From positions 372,001 to 436,000 of the forward strand of contig NZ_JAGDZB010000003.1 in NCBI RefSeq assembly GCF_049116215.1: DNA of 64,000 nt, in the 5' to 3' direction. The position numbers were made by a program, and so were the translations under genes. The notes below the pieces were generated by a model. It searched no databases. It was given only the letters and a program-made list of their open reading frames with translations, and was not told the DNA's origin. Origin of the DNA: Shimia sp049116215 (lineage in GTDB: Bacteria > Pseudomonadota > Alphaproteobacteria > Rhodobacterales > Rhodobacteraceae). This document shows, in pieces, positions 33,868 through 41,833 of this stretch. How positions within the stretch are numbered: position 1 is the stretch's first letter; every line of letters begins with the position of its first letter.

Positions 33868-35487
33868 ATGACCACATCACAGCCGGTGTCACAGTTAGGA
33901 TCGCATGAGGTTTTTAACCAACCCGAACCGCAGCGGGCGGTGGATCTTTGGGGGCAGGATCACGCGCTGATAGAGCACGCCGCGGCGGCGGGGGCGCGGG
34001 TGGATCATCTGGCGCAGGTTGGGGCCAAATGGGGTGGTGAACCTCTGCGGCAAGCGGCGGAGGATGCGCGGCGGGATCTGCCGCGGCTAAAGACGTTTGA
34101 CCGGTCCGGGCGGCGCGTGGATGAGGTGGAATTTCACCCGGGATACCATGCGGTGATGCAGGCGGGCTTAGAAGCGGGCTATGCCTCGGCTGCCTGGGAC
34201 GGGCAGGCCGGGGGACATGCAACCCATGCGGTGTTGACCTACTACATGGCGCAGTTGGAGCCTGGTATCGCCTGTCCATTAACCATGACCTATGCGGCGG
34301 TGCCCGCGCTGCGGCATCAGCCGGATCTGGCGGAGGTTTGGACACCGCGTTTGACCTCTGGTGTCTATGATCCGAGGACCACGCCGATTGGCACCAAACA
34401 AGGTGCAACTCTGGGCATGGCCATGACCGAAAAGCAGGGTGGCAGTGATGTGCGGGCCAACACCACCAAAGCCAGCCGAGATGGCGCGGTCTATCGGTTA
34501 AATGGGCACAAATGGTTCTGTTCCGCGCCGATGTGTGACGGGTTCCTGACGCTTGCACAGGCAGAGGGGGGGCTCACTTGTTTTCTGGTGCCGCGCTGGT
34601 TGGAAGGCGAGCGCAATGGCATTCGTATTCAACGACTTAAGGACAAGTTGGGCAATAAGGCCAACGCCAGTTCTGAGATTGAATATCACAATGCGCTGGC
34701 TTACCGCGTGGGCGAGGAAGGCGCGGGGGTGCGGGCCATTATTGAAATGGTGCATCACACGCGGCTGGACACAGTATTGGCCCCGGCGGGGCTGATGCGG
34801 GCGGCCTTGCAGGAGGCACACTGGTGGGTAGCGTCACGCTCTGCGTTTCAAAAGCGCCTCATCGACCAGCCGCTGATGCGGTCGGTCTTGGCCGATTTGG
34901 CTGTGGATACGGAGGCGGCGCTGTCGGTCGGGATGTTCCTTGCAGGTGCCTTTGATCGGGACGATGCAGAAAGCCGTGCGCTGGCGCGGATTGGCGTAGC
35001 ATTGGCGAAATATCTCAACAACAAACGCTGCATTGGTGTGATCGCGGAGGCGATGGAGATGCTGGGCGGCATGGGATACGTCGAGGAAACGCCGATGCCG
35101 ATGCTTTATCGTGAGGCGCCGCTCAATGGCATCTGGGAAGGCTCCGGCAATGTGATCTGTCTGGACGTGTTGCGGGCGCTGGTGAAGGAGCCGGAAGCGG
35201 GTGAGGCATTGAAAGCTGTGCTCGGTTCTGTGACGGGATCAGATGGGCGCTATGATGCGGCTTTGAAAGCGCATATGGAACGCTGGCCAGGGCTGCCGCA
35301 TGAGGCGGAGGCGCGGTGGTTTGTGGAGAGTTTGGCGGTGCTTTTGACGGCCGCCAGCCTGATGAAAACCGCACCGTCGGTAGTGGCGGAAGGCTATGTC
35401 GGTTCGCGGGTTGCGGGAGATCGAGGGGCGTTTCCCGGGGCTGTGCGAGGTATGGATGTGGACGCCATCATTGCGCGGCTGGGGTAG
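33868..35487 (+). CDS. AidB-like acyl-CoA dehydrogenase family flavoprotein
   Basis: This 539-residue protein belongs to the AidB branch of acyl-CoA dehydrogenases. Evidence is the length, the N-terminal segment VFNQPEPQ, the VEFHPGYHAVM motif, GMAMTEKQGGSDVRANTTKA for FAD binding, and LNGHKWFCSAPMCDGFL. The expected base appears in YREAPLNGIWEGSGNV. AidB binds FAD and DNA and is linked in E. coli to protection against alkylating agents; whether this holds here is not shown by the sequence. A GGGAGGAGC ribosome-binding site precedes the ATG. It is a single-gene unit. Confidence 0.9.
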   Translation: MTTSQPVSQLGSHEVFNQPEPQRAVDLWGQDHALIEHAAAAGARVDHLAQVGAKWGGEPLRQAAEDARRDLPRLKTFDRSGRRVDEVEFHPGYHAVMQAGLEAGYASAAWDGQAGGHATHAVLTYYMAQLEPGIACPLTMTYAAVPALRHQPDLAEVWTPRLTSGVYDPRTTPIGTKQGATLGMAMTEKQGGSDVRANTTKASRDGAVYRLNGHKWFCSAPMCDGFLTLAQAEGGLTCFLVPRWLEGERNGIRIQRLKDKLGNKANASSEIEYHNALAYRVGEEGAGVRAIIEMVHHTRLDTVLAPAGLMRAALQEAHWWVASRSAFQKRLIDQPLMRSVLADLAVDTEAALSVGMFLAGAFDRDDAESRALARIGVALAKYLNNKRCIGVIAEAMEMLGGMGYVEETPMPMLYREAPLNGIWEGSGNVICLDVLRALVKEPEAGEALKAVLGSVTGSDGRYDAALKAHMERWPGLPHEAEARWFVESLAVLLTAASLMKTAPSVVAEGYVGSRVAGDRGAFPGAVRGMDVDAIIARLG

Positions 35488-35772
35488 GGCGTTAACTTGC
35501 CAAATCGGGCCAAATTTCGCGTCGGTATTTTGTCTGTATCACGACTGTTTTGCGGAGGTGCGTTTTTTGAACGCGCAAAACGTTGCGTTTGTGAAGGCAA
35601 CGGGCGCTGGGTTTGGCGAATTGTAACGATGCTTTCCGCCGGGAGACGTTTGACGCGCACCTTCTGAGTGATGGACCGGTTGCAAGGAATGCTCTACCCT
35701 AACAAGAAATTTACCTTCGACGGGCCGCGCCTATGCTTGGCCCAGATCGCATTTTTGAAAGGAATAGCCCCC

Positions 35773-36309
35773 ATGAGCCCGTTTAAACCTGTTCAGACAA
35801 TTGTGACCGGATTGACCGCCGCGGCGGCATTGCTCACGGCATCGATGAGCTTTGCGGCGGATGACACGGTTTTGCCGACCTCTGGCGACAATGTGGAGAC
35901 CTATCTGAGTTCGAAATATTGGACGGTCTTCAAGAACAACACACGGCAGTCCTGTTTCATTGAATGGCGCAGTGAAAACAGCGTGGTGCAGGCGGGTCTC
36001 ACCATGGCCCAAGACGCCGGCTATTTGGGGGCCTTCGTTAAAGGCGAGGCGCCCGCGGATGGAGATCGCGAGATTGCGATTGTGGTGAACGGCAAAATCT
36101 ACTCTGGGACAGCCTCGTCTGTGTCACAGACAGTTTCTGGCGGTTTTACCGGCGGGTACATCGTTTTTGACAACCCACAGTTTGTGGTCGATTTGGAAAA
36201 AGCCCGCGAGTTTGTGGCGTTTCAAGGCTCGCCTCGGGCGGTGACTGTCAAACTCAAGACACCGAAAAATGCGATTGAACGCGCACAGGAGTGCATGGCG
36301 AAGTTTTGA
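35773..36309 (+). CDS. Exported hypothetical protein
   Basis: I do not recognise a firm family. This 178-residue precursor has a signal peptide ending at SFA before ADDTVLP. The mature part starts with a W-x-V-F pattern (YWTVFKNNTRQSCFIEW), has a cysteine near position 58 and another near the C-terminus (AQECMAKF), and ends with a TVKLKTPKNAIERA helix-like segment. The layout loosely recalls invasion-associated IalB-like proteins. ATG 35773, with AAAGGAAT upstream, is preferred to the longer frame. It is convergent with the Rieske-like gene. Confidence 0.75.
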   Translation: MSPFKPVQTIVTGLTAAAALLTASMSFAADDTVLPTSGDNVETYLSSKYWTVFKNNTRQSCFIEWRSENSVVQAGLTMAQDAGYLGAFVKGEAPADGDREIAIVVNGKIYSGTASSVSQTVSGGFTGGYIVFDNPQFVVDLEKAREFVAFQGSPRAVTVKLKTPKNAIERAQECMAKF

Positions 36310-36324
36310 GATCGGGTTTTGAAA

Positions 36325-36900
36325 TCATCTGAACTTCTGAATTTCGGTGAGATCGATCAAAACGGAGTGTCGGTTGTCATCAAACCGAGTGGGCACAACT
36401 TGTAAGTCGTGCTCGCTTGGTCCTTTTTTGACGCGCCCCCATAGATCAAAGTGAGAGCCGCGACACGGATCAAAAAAGCCGCCAAAATCCCCTGCGCCGG
36501 GCATGGTGACGCAGCCGATGCCACCCATATCCACAGGACTGAGCACAAGCCATTCGAGGTAGGTGTACTGCTCGGGGTCCATGTCCGCTTCGAGCGATCC
36601 GTCCTGCAAGCTCTCCAGTATGTCGTCATAAACAAAGCGGGGTTCCCACTGTGTCAACGCGGTTGCCATTTGTGGCAGGCTGCGCCGCCAGATCACCACG
36701 GGTTTCCCGTTGAAGTCGCTAAAAACAGTGTCTCCCGGAGCCATGTCGATGACGGATATGTGGTGCAAGTTGGGGTTGGTTTGCGCCGTCACATCTGCGG
36801 TGGGGGTCGTGCTGCCCGCTAGATAGTAGAGCCCAGTCGCCACTGTCGCAAACAGCCATCCTACGGTGAGGTAACAGAGCGCGTTGTCTTTGTTGATCAT
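36325..36900 (-). CDS. PetA-like Rieske-fold protein lacking all iron-sulfur ligands
   Basis: This 191-residue protein has the build of the bc1 Rieske subunit: an N-terminal membrane helix (about 11-28), a flexible linker, then the soluble fold with APGDTVFSDFNGKPVVIWRRS and YLEWLVLSPV. The first cluster motif, normally CTHLGC, reads MGGIGC (125-130), and the second, normally CPCHGSHYD, reads DPCRGSHFD (144-152). The four ligands are thus Met125, Gly127, Asp144 and Arg147, while the disulfide cysteines 130 and 146 remain. It cannot hold a 2Fe-2S cluster in the usual way. No cytochrome b or c1 genes are adjacent. A structural or regulatory role is speculation. Confidence 0.85.
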   Translation of the reverse strand: MINKDNALCYLTVGWLFATVATGLYYLAGSTTPTADVTAQTNPNLHHISVIDMAPGDTVFSDFNGKPVVIWRRSLPQMATALTQWEPRFVYDDILESLQDGSLEADMDPEQYTYLEWLVLSPVDMGGIGCVTMPGAGDFGGFFDPCRGSHFDLWGRVKKGPSEHDLQVVPTRFDDNRHSVLIDLTEIQKFR

Positions 36901-37105
36901 ATAACTTCTGGCTTCTGCAAGGTCACGGGCGGCGTCGCGCCTTTATAGCGCTTAAGTTGAGCCAAGAGAATACACGGCGGCGGGTGAGAGGCAGGCGTCG
37001 CCTGCTTCTTGTTCCACATTTTCCCTCTCGCCCCTCCCAAAAATCTCTGCCACACTTCTTGGCAATGAATTTGGCCCATAGGCCGGACAACAAGAGGCAG
37101 TTGGT

Positions 37106-38257
37106 ATGAGTTTTTCGCGTCGGAACTTTCTGGTGGGGTTGTCGTCATTGGCGTTGGCAGCGTGTCAGGGAACATCAAGCACGCCGTCACGGCAGACAGC
37201 ATCGATTGCCCAAGGGTTGCCGGTGGATTTGCGGCCCACGCCAAATGGTGCCTATGACGCCTGGGTCGCAAGTTTTCGCGGGCGGGCGTTGGGTGCGGGC
37301 ATCAGTGAGACCACGCTGAATGCGGCGTTTCGCAACACCGGGTATTTACCGGGGGTGATCAAACGCGATCGCAATCAGACCGAGTTCACCCGCACGCTGG
37401 AGGATTATCTGTCGATTGCCGCGTCTGATGAACGGATTGCCAAAGGCAAGGCGGCGTTTGCGCGGCATGGCAGCACGCTGCGCAATCTGGAGCAAAGCTA
37501 TGGTGTGGATGCGGAGATCATCTGTGCGATCTGGGGGCTGGAGAGCTACTACGGGGAGCGCAAGGGGGATATTCCGGTGATCTCGGCGACTTCTACGCTG
37601 GCCTTTGATGGGCGGCGCGGGAGTTTTTATGAAAAGCAGCTGATTGCGGCGCTGAAGATTTTGCAGAATGGCGATATTTCGGTGGACCGCATGACCGGCA
37701 GCTGGGCCGGGGCGATGGGGCACACGCAGTTTATTCCCACAAGTTATCAGGCCTTTGCGGTGGATTACACCGGCGATGGGCGGCGCGATATCTGGTCAGA
37801 CGATCCGTCCGATGCATTGGCGTCCACGGCGGCCTATTTGCAGCGCAATGGCTGGACGCGCGGGGTCTCCTGGGGGCGGGAACTGCGGCCAGGCGAGAGC
37901 GCGGGGCGGGTGATTCAGCCGCAGGCCGGTGGGCCGCGGTTTGGGGTGACCGGAAATTTTTCGGCGATCAAGCGCTACAACAATTCGGACAGCTATGCGA
38001 TTGGCGTTGGGCACCTGGCGGATCGGATTGCGGGTGGCGGGCCCTTGCGTACCGCGTTTCCGCCGGATCAGTATGGGCTCATTAAGGATGACCGGATTTC
38101 CCTGCAGTCACGCCTAACGGCGCGGGGGTTTGACACCGGAGGCGCGGATGGCGTGCTGGGGCCGAAGTCTAAGGCAGCGATTGCCGACTATCAGCGCAGT
38201 CGCGGTTTGCAGCCGACAGGCGACCCATCACAGGCGTTGCTGGCCTCATTGGCTTAA
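37106..38257 (+). CDS. MltB-type lytic murein transglycosylase with peptidoglycan-binding domain
   Basis: This 383-residue protein begins with a twin-arginine-like signal (SRRNFLVGLSSLALAAC) ending in a lipobox, so it is probably a lipoprotein. The catalytic domain (about 45-310) has the glutamate in WGLESYYGERKGD and the conserved WAGAMGHTQFIPTSYQAFAVDY. A C-terminal peptidoglycan-binding domain (about 320-380) contains LTARGFDTGGADGVLGPKSKAAIADYQRSRGL. It would cut glycan strands from the periplasm. It is flanked by its own terminator and is the third transglycosylase in the window. Confidence 0.94.
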   Translation: MSFSRRNFLVGLSSLALAACQGTSSTPSRQTASIAQGLPVDLRPTPNGAYDAWVASFRGRALGAGISETTLNAAFRNTGYLPGVIKRDRNQTEFTRTLEDYLSIAASDERIAKGKAAFARHGSTLRNLEQSYGVDAEIICAIWGLESYYGERKGDIPVISATSTLAFDGRRGSFYEKQLIAALKILQNGDISVDRMTGSWAGAMGHTQFIPTSYQAFAVDYTGDGRRDIWSDDPSDALASTAAYLQRNGWTRGVSWGRELRPGESAGRVIQPQAGGPRFGVTGNFSAIKRYNNSDSYAIGVGHLADRIAGGGPLRTAFPPDQYGLIKDDRISLQSRLTARGFDTGGADGVLGPKSKAAIADYQRSRGLQPTGDPSQALLASLA

Positions 38258-38261
38258 ATTG

Positions 38262-38293
38262 AAAAAGGCGCCCCGTGATGGAGCGCCTTTTTT
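38262..38293 (+). terminator. Intrinsic terminator
   Basis: The stem AAAAAGGCGC/GCGCCTTTTT with an 11-base loop runs into T residues. Because both arms carry A/T tails, it may serve the transglycosylase gene and, in reverse, the aldolase gene ending at 38312. Confidence 0.82.
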
Positions 38294-38311
38294 GATGTCT
38301 TTTGTCGTGGC

Positions 38312-39205
38312 TTAACCCGCGATCGAGGCCTGATAGATGCCGTCGATGCTGTCCGCGATGGTGGCGGCAAATTCGTCGTCACTTTGCTGCGCGGAAAGGC
38401 CTTCGGTCAGGGCGCGGGAGAAGCTGGCGATCATACCGGTGTTCTCGGACAGTTTGGCGTTGGCTTCTTCGCGGGTATAGCCGCCAGAGAGGGCCACAAC
38501 CTTCATCACGCGGGGGTGATCTACCAGCGATTTGTACTGGTTGGCGTTGTCGGGTAGGGTCAGTTTCAACATGACCTGCTGATTTTCTGGCAGGATGTCC
38601 AGCGCGGCGGTCAGCTCGGCCAGAAGAATGTCTTCGGCTTCGGCTTTGTCGGCGATGGAGATGGTCACTTCCGGCTCGATGATGGGCATCAGGCCGTGGC
38701 GGATGATCTGTTCACCCACCATGAACTGCTGCGCAACAATCGCGCGGATGCCGTCGGCGTTGGCAGCGGAGATCACGGAGCGCATTTTGGTGCCAAATAC
38801 ACCTTTGGACGCCGCGCGTTCACACAGCGTGTCGAGCTCTGGCATCGGCTTCATCATTTGCACGCCGTTGGCTTCAGCTTCGAGGCCTTTGTCGACTTTC
38901 AGGAAGGGCACAACGCCGCGCTGTTCCCACATATAGGTGGGGGTCGGCATGCCGTCGATGTCGCGGTCCATGGTCATTTCAAACAGGATGGCGCCAACCA
39001 CTTTGTCGCCGGTGAAGGCGGGGGCCTGTGCGATGCGGGAGCGCATGCCGTGGATCAGGTCAAACATCTCTGTGTCGTTGCTGTATCCGTCGGACTCGAT
39101 CCCGTAGAGACCGAGCGCCTTTGGGGTGGAGCCGCCGGATTGATCGAGCGCGGCAATGAAGCCTTGGCCGTTGGAGATTTTTTCTGCTTGAGCTTGGTTT
39201 GACAT
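38312..39205 (-). CDS. Class I fructose-bisphosphate aldolase
   Basis: This 297-residue protein is a class I aldolase of the bacterial type, interconverting fructose 1,6-bisphosphate with two triose phosphates through a Schiff-base lysine. Conserved segments are GFIAALDQSGGSTPKAL near the start, FLKVDKGL, FGTKMRSVI (with the arginine/lysine set) and VMLKLTLP, the likely Schiff-base lysine region, followed by VALSGGYTREEA. The gene lies downstream of pgk in the same direction, with a long inverted repeat between them. Role in glycolysis or gluconeogenesis is clear. Confidence 0.94.
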   Translation of the reverse strand: MSNQAQAEKISNGQGFIAALDQSGGSTPKALGLYGIESDGYSNDTEMFDLIHGMRSRIAQAPAFTGDKVVGAILFEMTMDRDIDGMPTPTYMWEQRGVVPFLKVDKGLEAEANGVQMMKPMPELDTLCERAASKGVFGTKMRSVISAANADGIRAIVAQQFMVGEQIIRHGLMPIIEPEVTISIADKAEAEDILLAELTAALDILPENQQVMLKLTLPDNANQYKSLVDHPRVMKVVALSGGYTREEANAKLSENTGMIASFSRALTEGLSAQQSDDEFAATIADSIDGIYQASIAG

Positions 39206-39248
39206 ATCTGTCCCCAGTCAAAAAGTGGTTGTGAATAAAGGGTTAAAG

Positions 39249-39287
39249 ACCCGTTGTCTTAGCTCATAGAGGAGCGGGACAACGGGT
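39249..39287 (-). promoter_or_regulatory. Long inverted repeat upstream of the aldolase gene
   Basis: A perfect 10-base inverted repeat, ACCCGTTGTC and GACAACGGGT, encloses 19 bases in the pgk-aldolase gap, about 45 bases before the aldolase start. No T-run follows. It could be a leader hairpin or a regulator-binding site. Confidence 0.5.
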
Positions 39288-39373
39288 GCAATTATGGTGG
39301 CGCTACCGCTCTTTATTTTGAGGGTCGGATTAAATTAGCGCCTTTGTTTTGCGCGGTTTGCGCAAATTTGGTG

Positions 39374-40564
39374 TTACTGGCTTAGTGCTGCAACACCAGG
39401 CAGCTCCTTGCCTTCCATCCATTCCAGGAACGCGCCGCCTGCGGTGGAGATGTAGCTGAAGTCAGCCGCAGCGCCGGAGGCGTTCAGCGCCGCAACGGTG
39501 TCACCACCACCAGCAACAGAAACCAATTTGCCCGCTTTGGTCAGAGCTGCAGCCTGCAGGGCGGCGGCGTCTGTAGCGGCATTGAACGGTTCGATTTCAA
39601 AAGCGCCCAATGGGCCGTTCCAGATCAGGGTTTTGGAGGTTTCGAATACGTCGGAAACTACGGCAACGGTGGCGGGGCCAGCGTCCAGGATCATGGCGTC
39701 GGCGGGGCAGGCGTCCGCAGAAACAGTTTCGTTGGCGGCGTTGGCGGCGAACTCCCGCGCCACAACCACATCGGTGGGCAGTACAATGGTGCAGCCTGCG
39801 GTTTTGGCTTTGGCGAGGATTTCGGACGCGGTGTCGGTCATGTCATGTTCGGCCAGCGATTTGCCAACGTCGATGCCTTGCGCCGCGAGGAAGGTGTTGG
39901 CCATGCCGCCGCCAATCACGATGTTGTCGACCTTGGAGACCAGGTTTCCAAGCAGTTCGAGCTTGGTGGAGACTTTGGCGCCGCCAACAACGGCGGTCAC
40001 GGGGCGCACAGGCTCAGCCAGCGCGCTTTCCAGAGCGGAGAGTTCGGCCTGCATCAAGCGACCGGCACAGGCGGGCAGGGCGTGGGCCAGGCCGCAGGTG
40101 GAACTGTGGGCGCGGTGGGCGGCGGAGAAGGCGTCGTTACAAAAGATGTCGCCGAGTTTGGCCATAGCGGCGGTCAGGCCAGCGTCATTTTTTGTTTCGC
40201 CGGCGTGGTAGCGGGTGTTTTCGAGAAGTAGAACCTCGCCGTCTGCCAGTGCGTTCACAGCGGCTTCAGCAGCGGGGCCCACACAATCGGCGGCAAACAT
40301 CACTTTGGTACCAAAGGCCGCTTCCAGTGCAGGGACCAGTTGCTGCAGAGACATCTCTGGGACACGCTCGCCTTTGGGGCGGCCAAAGTGCGCGAGCAGG
40401 ATTGGTTTGCCACCGGCAGCGAGGATGTCTTTCACGGTGGGAACAATTCGGTCAATGCGGGTTGTGTCGGTGACTTGGCCGTCCACAACCGGCACGTTGA
40501 TGTCCACGCGGGTCAGCACTTTTTTGCCGCTCAGCTGCATTTCATCGAGGGTCTTCCACGCCAT
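39374..40564 (-). CDS. pgk: Phosphoglycerate kinase
   Basis: This 396-residue glycolytic enzyme transfers phosphate between 1,3-bisphosphoglycerate and ADP. Conserved parts are KVLTRVDINVPVVDG near the start, ILLAHFGRPKGERVPEMSL, ENTRYHAGETKND, the hinge region with VVGGAKVSTKLELLGNLVSKVDNIVIGGGMANTF, WNGPLGAFE and the C-terminal VAGGGDTVAAL. ATG 40564 with GGAG upstream is the family-typical start; an earlier ATG at 40579 is less likely. The aldolase gene follows on the same strand. Confidence 0.97.
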   Translation of the reverse strand: MAWKTLDEMQLSGKKVLTRVDINVPVVDGQVTDTTRIDRIVPTVKDILAAGGKPILLAHFGRPKGERVPEMSLQQLVPALEAAFGTKVMFAADCVGPAAEAAVNALADGEVLLLENTRYHAGETKNDAGLTAAMAKLGDIFCNDAFSAAHRAHSSTCGLAHALPACAGRLMQAELSALESALAEPVRPVTAVVGGAKVSTKLELLGNLVSKVDNIVIGGGMANTFLAAQGIDVGKSLAEHDMTDTASEILAKAKTAGCTIVLPTDVVVAREFAANAANETVSADACPADAMILDAGPATVAVVSDVFETSKTLIWNGPLGAFEIEPFNAATDAAALQAAALTKAGKLVSVAGGGDTVAALNASGAAADFSYISTAGGAFLEWMEGKELPGVAALSQ

Positions 40565-40693
40565 GGTCTCAATCTCCAAAGAAAATCCGTTGCCGCATTC
40601 CTAGCGCACTGGGGCATAGGGTCAACGCTCTCTTGGCATTCGCCGACGGGATGTTTAACTACGGGGCAAGTATTTACATTGAGGAGCGCCAAC

Positions 40694-41206
40694 ATGGCTG
40701 AGATCAAAGATCCTGAGAACACAATCCTGATGGAACTGACCGGTGGTACGGTTGTTATTGAGCTGCTGCCAGATGTGGCACCAGGTCACGCTGAGCGTAT
40801 GAAAGAGCTGGCGCGTTCCGGTCAGTATGACAACGTGGCGTTCCACCGTGTGATCGACGGCTTCATGGCGCAGACTGGCGACGTGGCCAACGGCAACATG
40901 GAAAACGATTTTAACCTGCGCATGGCAGGTACCGGTGGGTCTGACCTGCCAGATCTGAAAGCGGAATTCTCCAAGCTGCCACATGACCGCGGTACATTGG
41001 GCGCGGCGCGCAGCCAGATGCCGGACTCCGCCAACAGCCAGTTCTTTATCAACTTCAAAGACAACCACTTCCTGAACGGTCAGTACACCGTTTATGGCCG
41101 TGTGATCGAAGGCATGGACCACGTGGACGCCATTGTGAAAGGTGAGCCACCTGCGAACCCGGATCGTATGATCAGCGTAAAGGTGGCGGCCGATGTCGAT
41201 GCTTAA
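40694..41206 (+). CDS. ppiB: Cytoplasmic cyclophilin-type peptidyl-prolyl isomerase
   Basis: This 170-residue cyclophilin has FHRVIDGFMAQTGD and GAARSQMPDSANSQFFINF, with the catalytic arginine in FHRV. No signal peptide is present, so it acts in the cytoplasm. GAGGAGCGCC lies before ATG 40694; the frame is open upstream to 40340, but that part does not belong to the family. The gene overlaps the exported cyclophilin gene at 41193 by 14 bases, so the pair is a two-gene operon created by duplication. Confidence 0.95.
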   Translation: MAEIKDPENTILMELTGGTVVIELLPDVAPGHAERMKELARSGQYDNVAFHRVIDGFMAQTGDVANGNMENDFNLRMAGTGGSDLPDLKAEFSKLPHDRGTLGAARSQMPDSANSQFFINFKDNHFLNGQYTVYGRVIEGMDHVDAIVKGEPPANPDRMISVKVAADVDA

Positions 41207-41744
41207 GCTTGCAGCGGCCTTTGCCGTGATAGCCAGCCCTGCGCTGGCTGCTGGTCTTCAGATCGAGGTTGAAGGGGAGGCCAATGGCGTCATCACTATC
41301 GACCTTCTGGAAGATGTGGCCCCAAAGCACGTGGAGCAGATCACCGCGCTGGCAGCTGAAGGTCAGTATGATGGTGTGGTGTTTCACCGCGTGATTGACG
41401 GCTTCATGGCGCAGACCGGTGACGTGCAACACGGCAAAATGGGTGGCGACATGCGCATGGCCGGTCGTGGCGGATCCAACCGTCCAGATCTGCCAGCAGA
41501 GTTCTCTGACATCAACTACGACCGTGGTGTTGTCGGCATGGCGCGCAGCCAGAACCCAAACTCGGCCAACAGCCAGTTCTTTATCATGTTTGCACCAGGT
41601 CCGTTCCTGAACGGTCAATACACTGTTGTGGGTCAAGTGACCGACGGCATGGATGTTGTGGACGCGATCAAACGTGGCACTGGTCAAAACGGAGCCGTTG
41701 TTGGTCAGCCGGACATGATGAAAAAAGTCACTGTGACCGAGTAA
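41193..41744 (+). CDS. ppiA: Periplasmic cyclophilin-type peptidyl-prolyl isomerase
   Basis: This 183-residue cyclophilin carries a Sec signal peptide (MSMLKLAAAFAVIASPALA, cleaved before AGLQIEV), so it folds proteins in the periplasm. The core repeats its upstream neighbour: FHRVIDGFMAQTGDVQHG and GMARSQNPNSANSQFFIMF. It overlaps ppiB by 14 bases in a different frame. A strong terminator follows. The pair gives each compartment its own isomerase. Confidence 0.95.
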   Translation: MSMLKLAAAFAVIASPALAAGLQIEVEGEANGVITIDLLEDVAPKHVEQITALAAEGQYDGVVFHRVIDGFMAQTGDVQHGKMGGDMRMAGRGGSNRPDLPAEFSDINYDRGVVGMARSQNPNSANSQFFIMFAPGPFLNGQYTVVGQVTDGMDVVDAIKRGTGQNGAVVGQPDMMKKVTVTE

Positions 41745-41772
41745 TCGGCGGTGCGCTTCGGCGTGGTGTAAA

Positions 41773-41808
41773 AAAAGGCCCATTGCAAGGAATTGCGATG
41801 GGCCTTTT
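41773..41808 (+). terminator. Intrinsic terminator of the cyclophilin pair
   Basis: A stem of about 15 pairs with one mismatch (AAAAGGCCCAT and its complement, plus GCAA/TTGC) ends in TTTTCT. The A-run on the left may let it act for the convergent methyltransferase gene at 41834 too. Confidence 0.85.
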
Positions 41809-41833
41809 CTGTTCTCAAGTTGGTCACCGGGTC

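Noticed and set aside
36897..37271. Minus-strand frame upstream of the Rieske-like gene
   Set aside because: It overlaps the start of the MltB-type gene on the plus strand and has no recognisable content.
40340..40693. Upstream extension of ppiB
   Set aside because: It runs antisense through the start of pgk; the ribosome-binding site and family alignment place the start at 40694.
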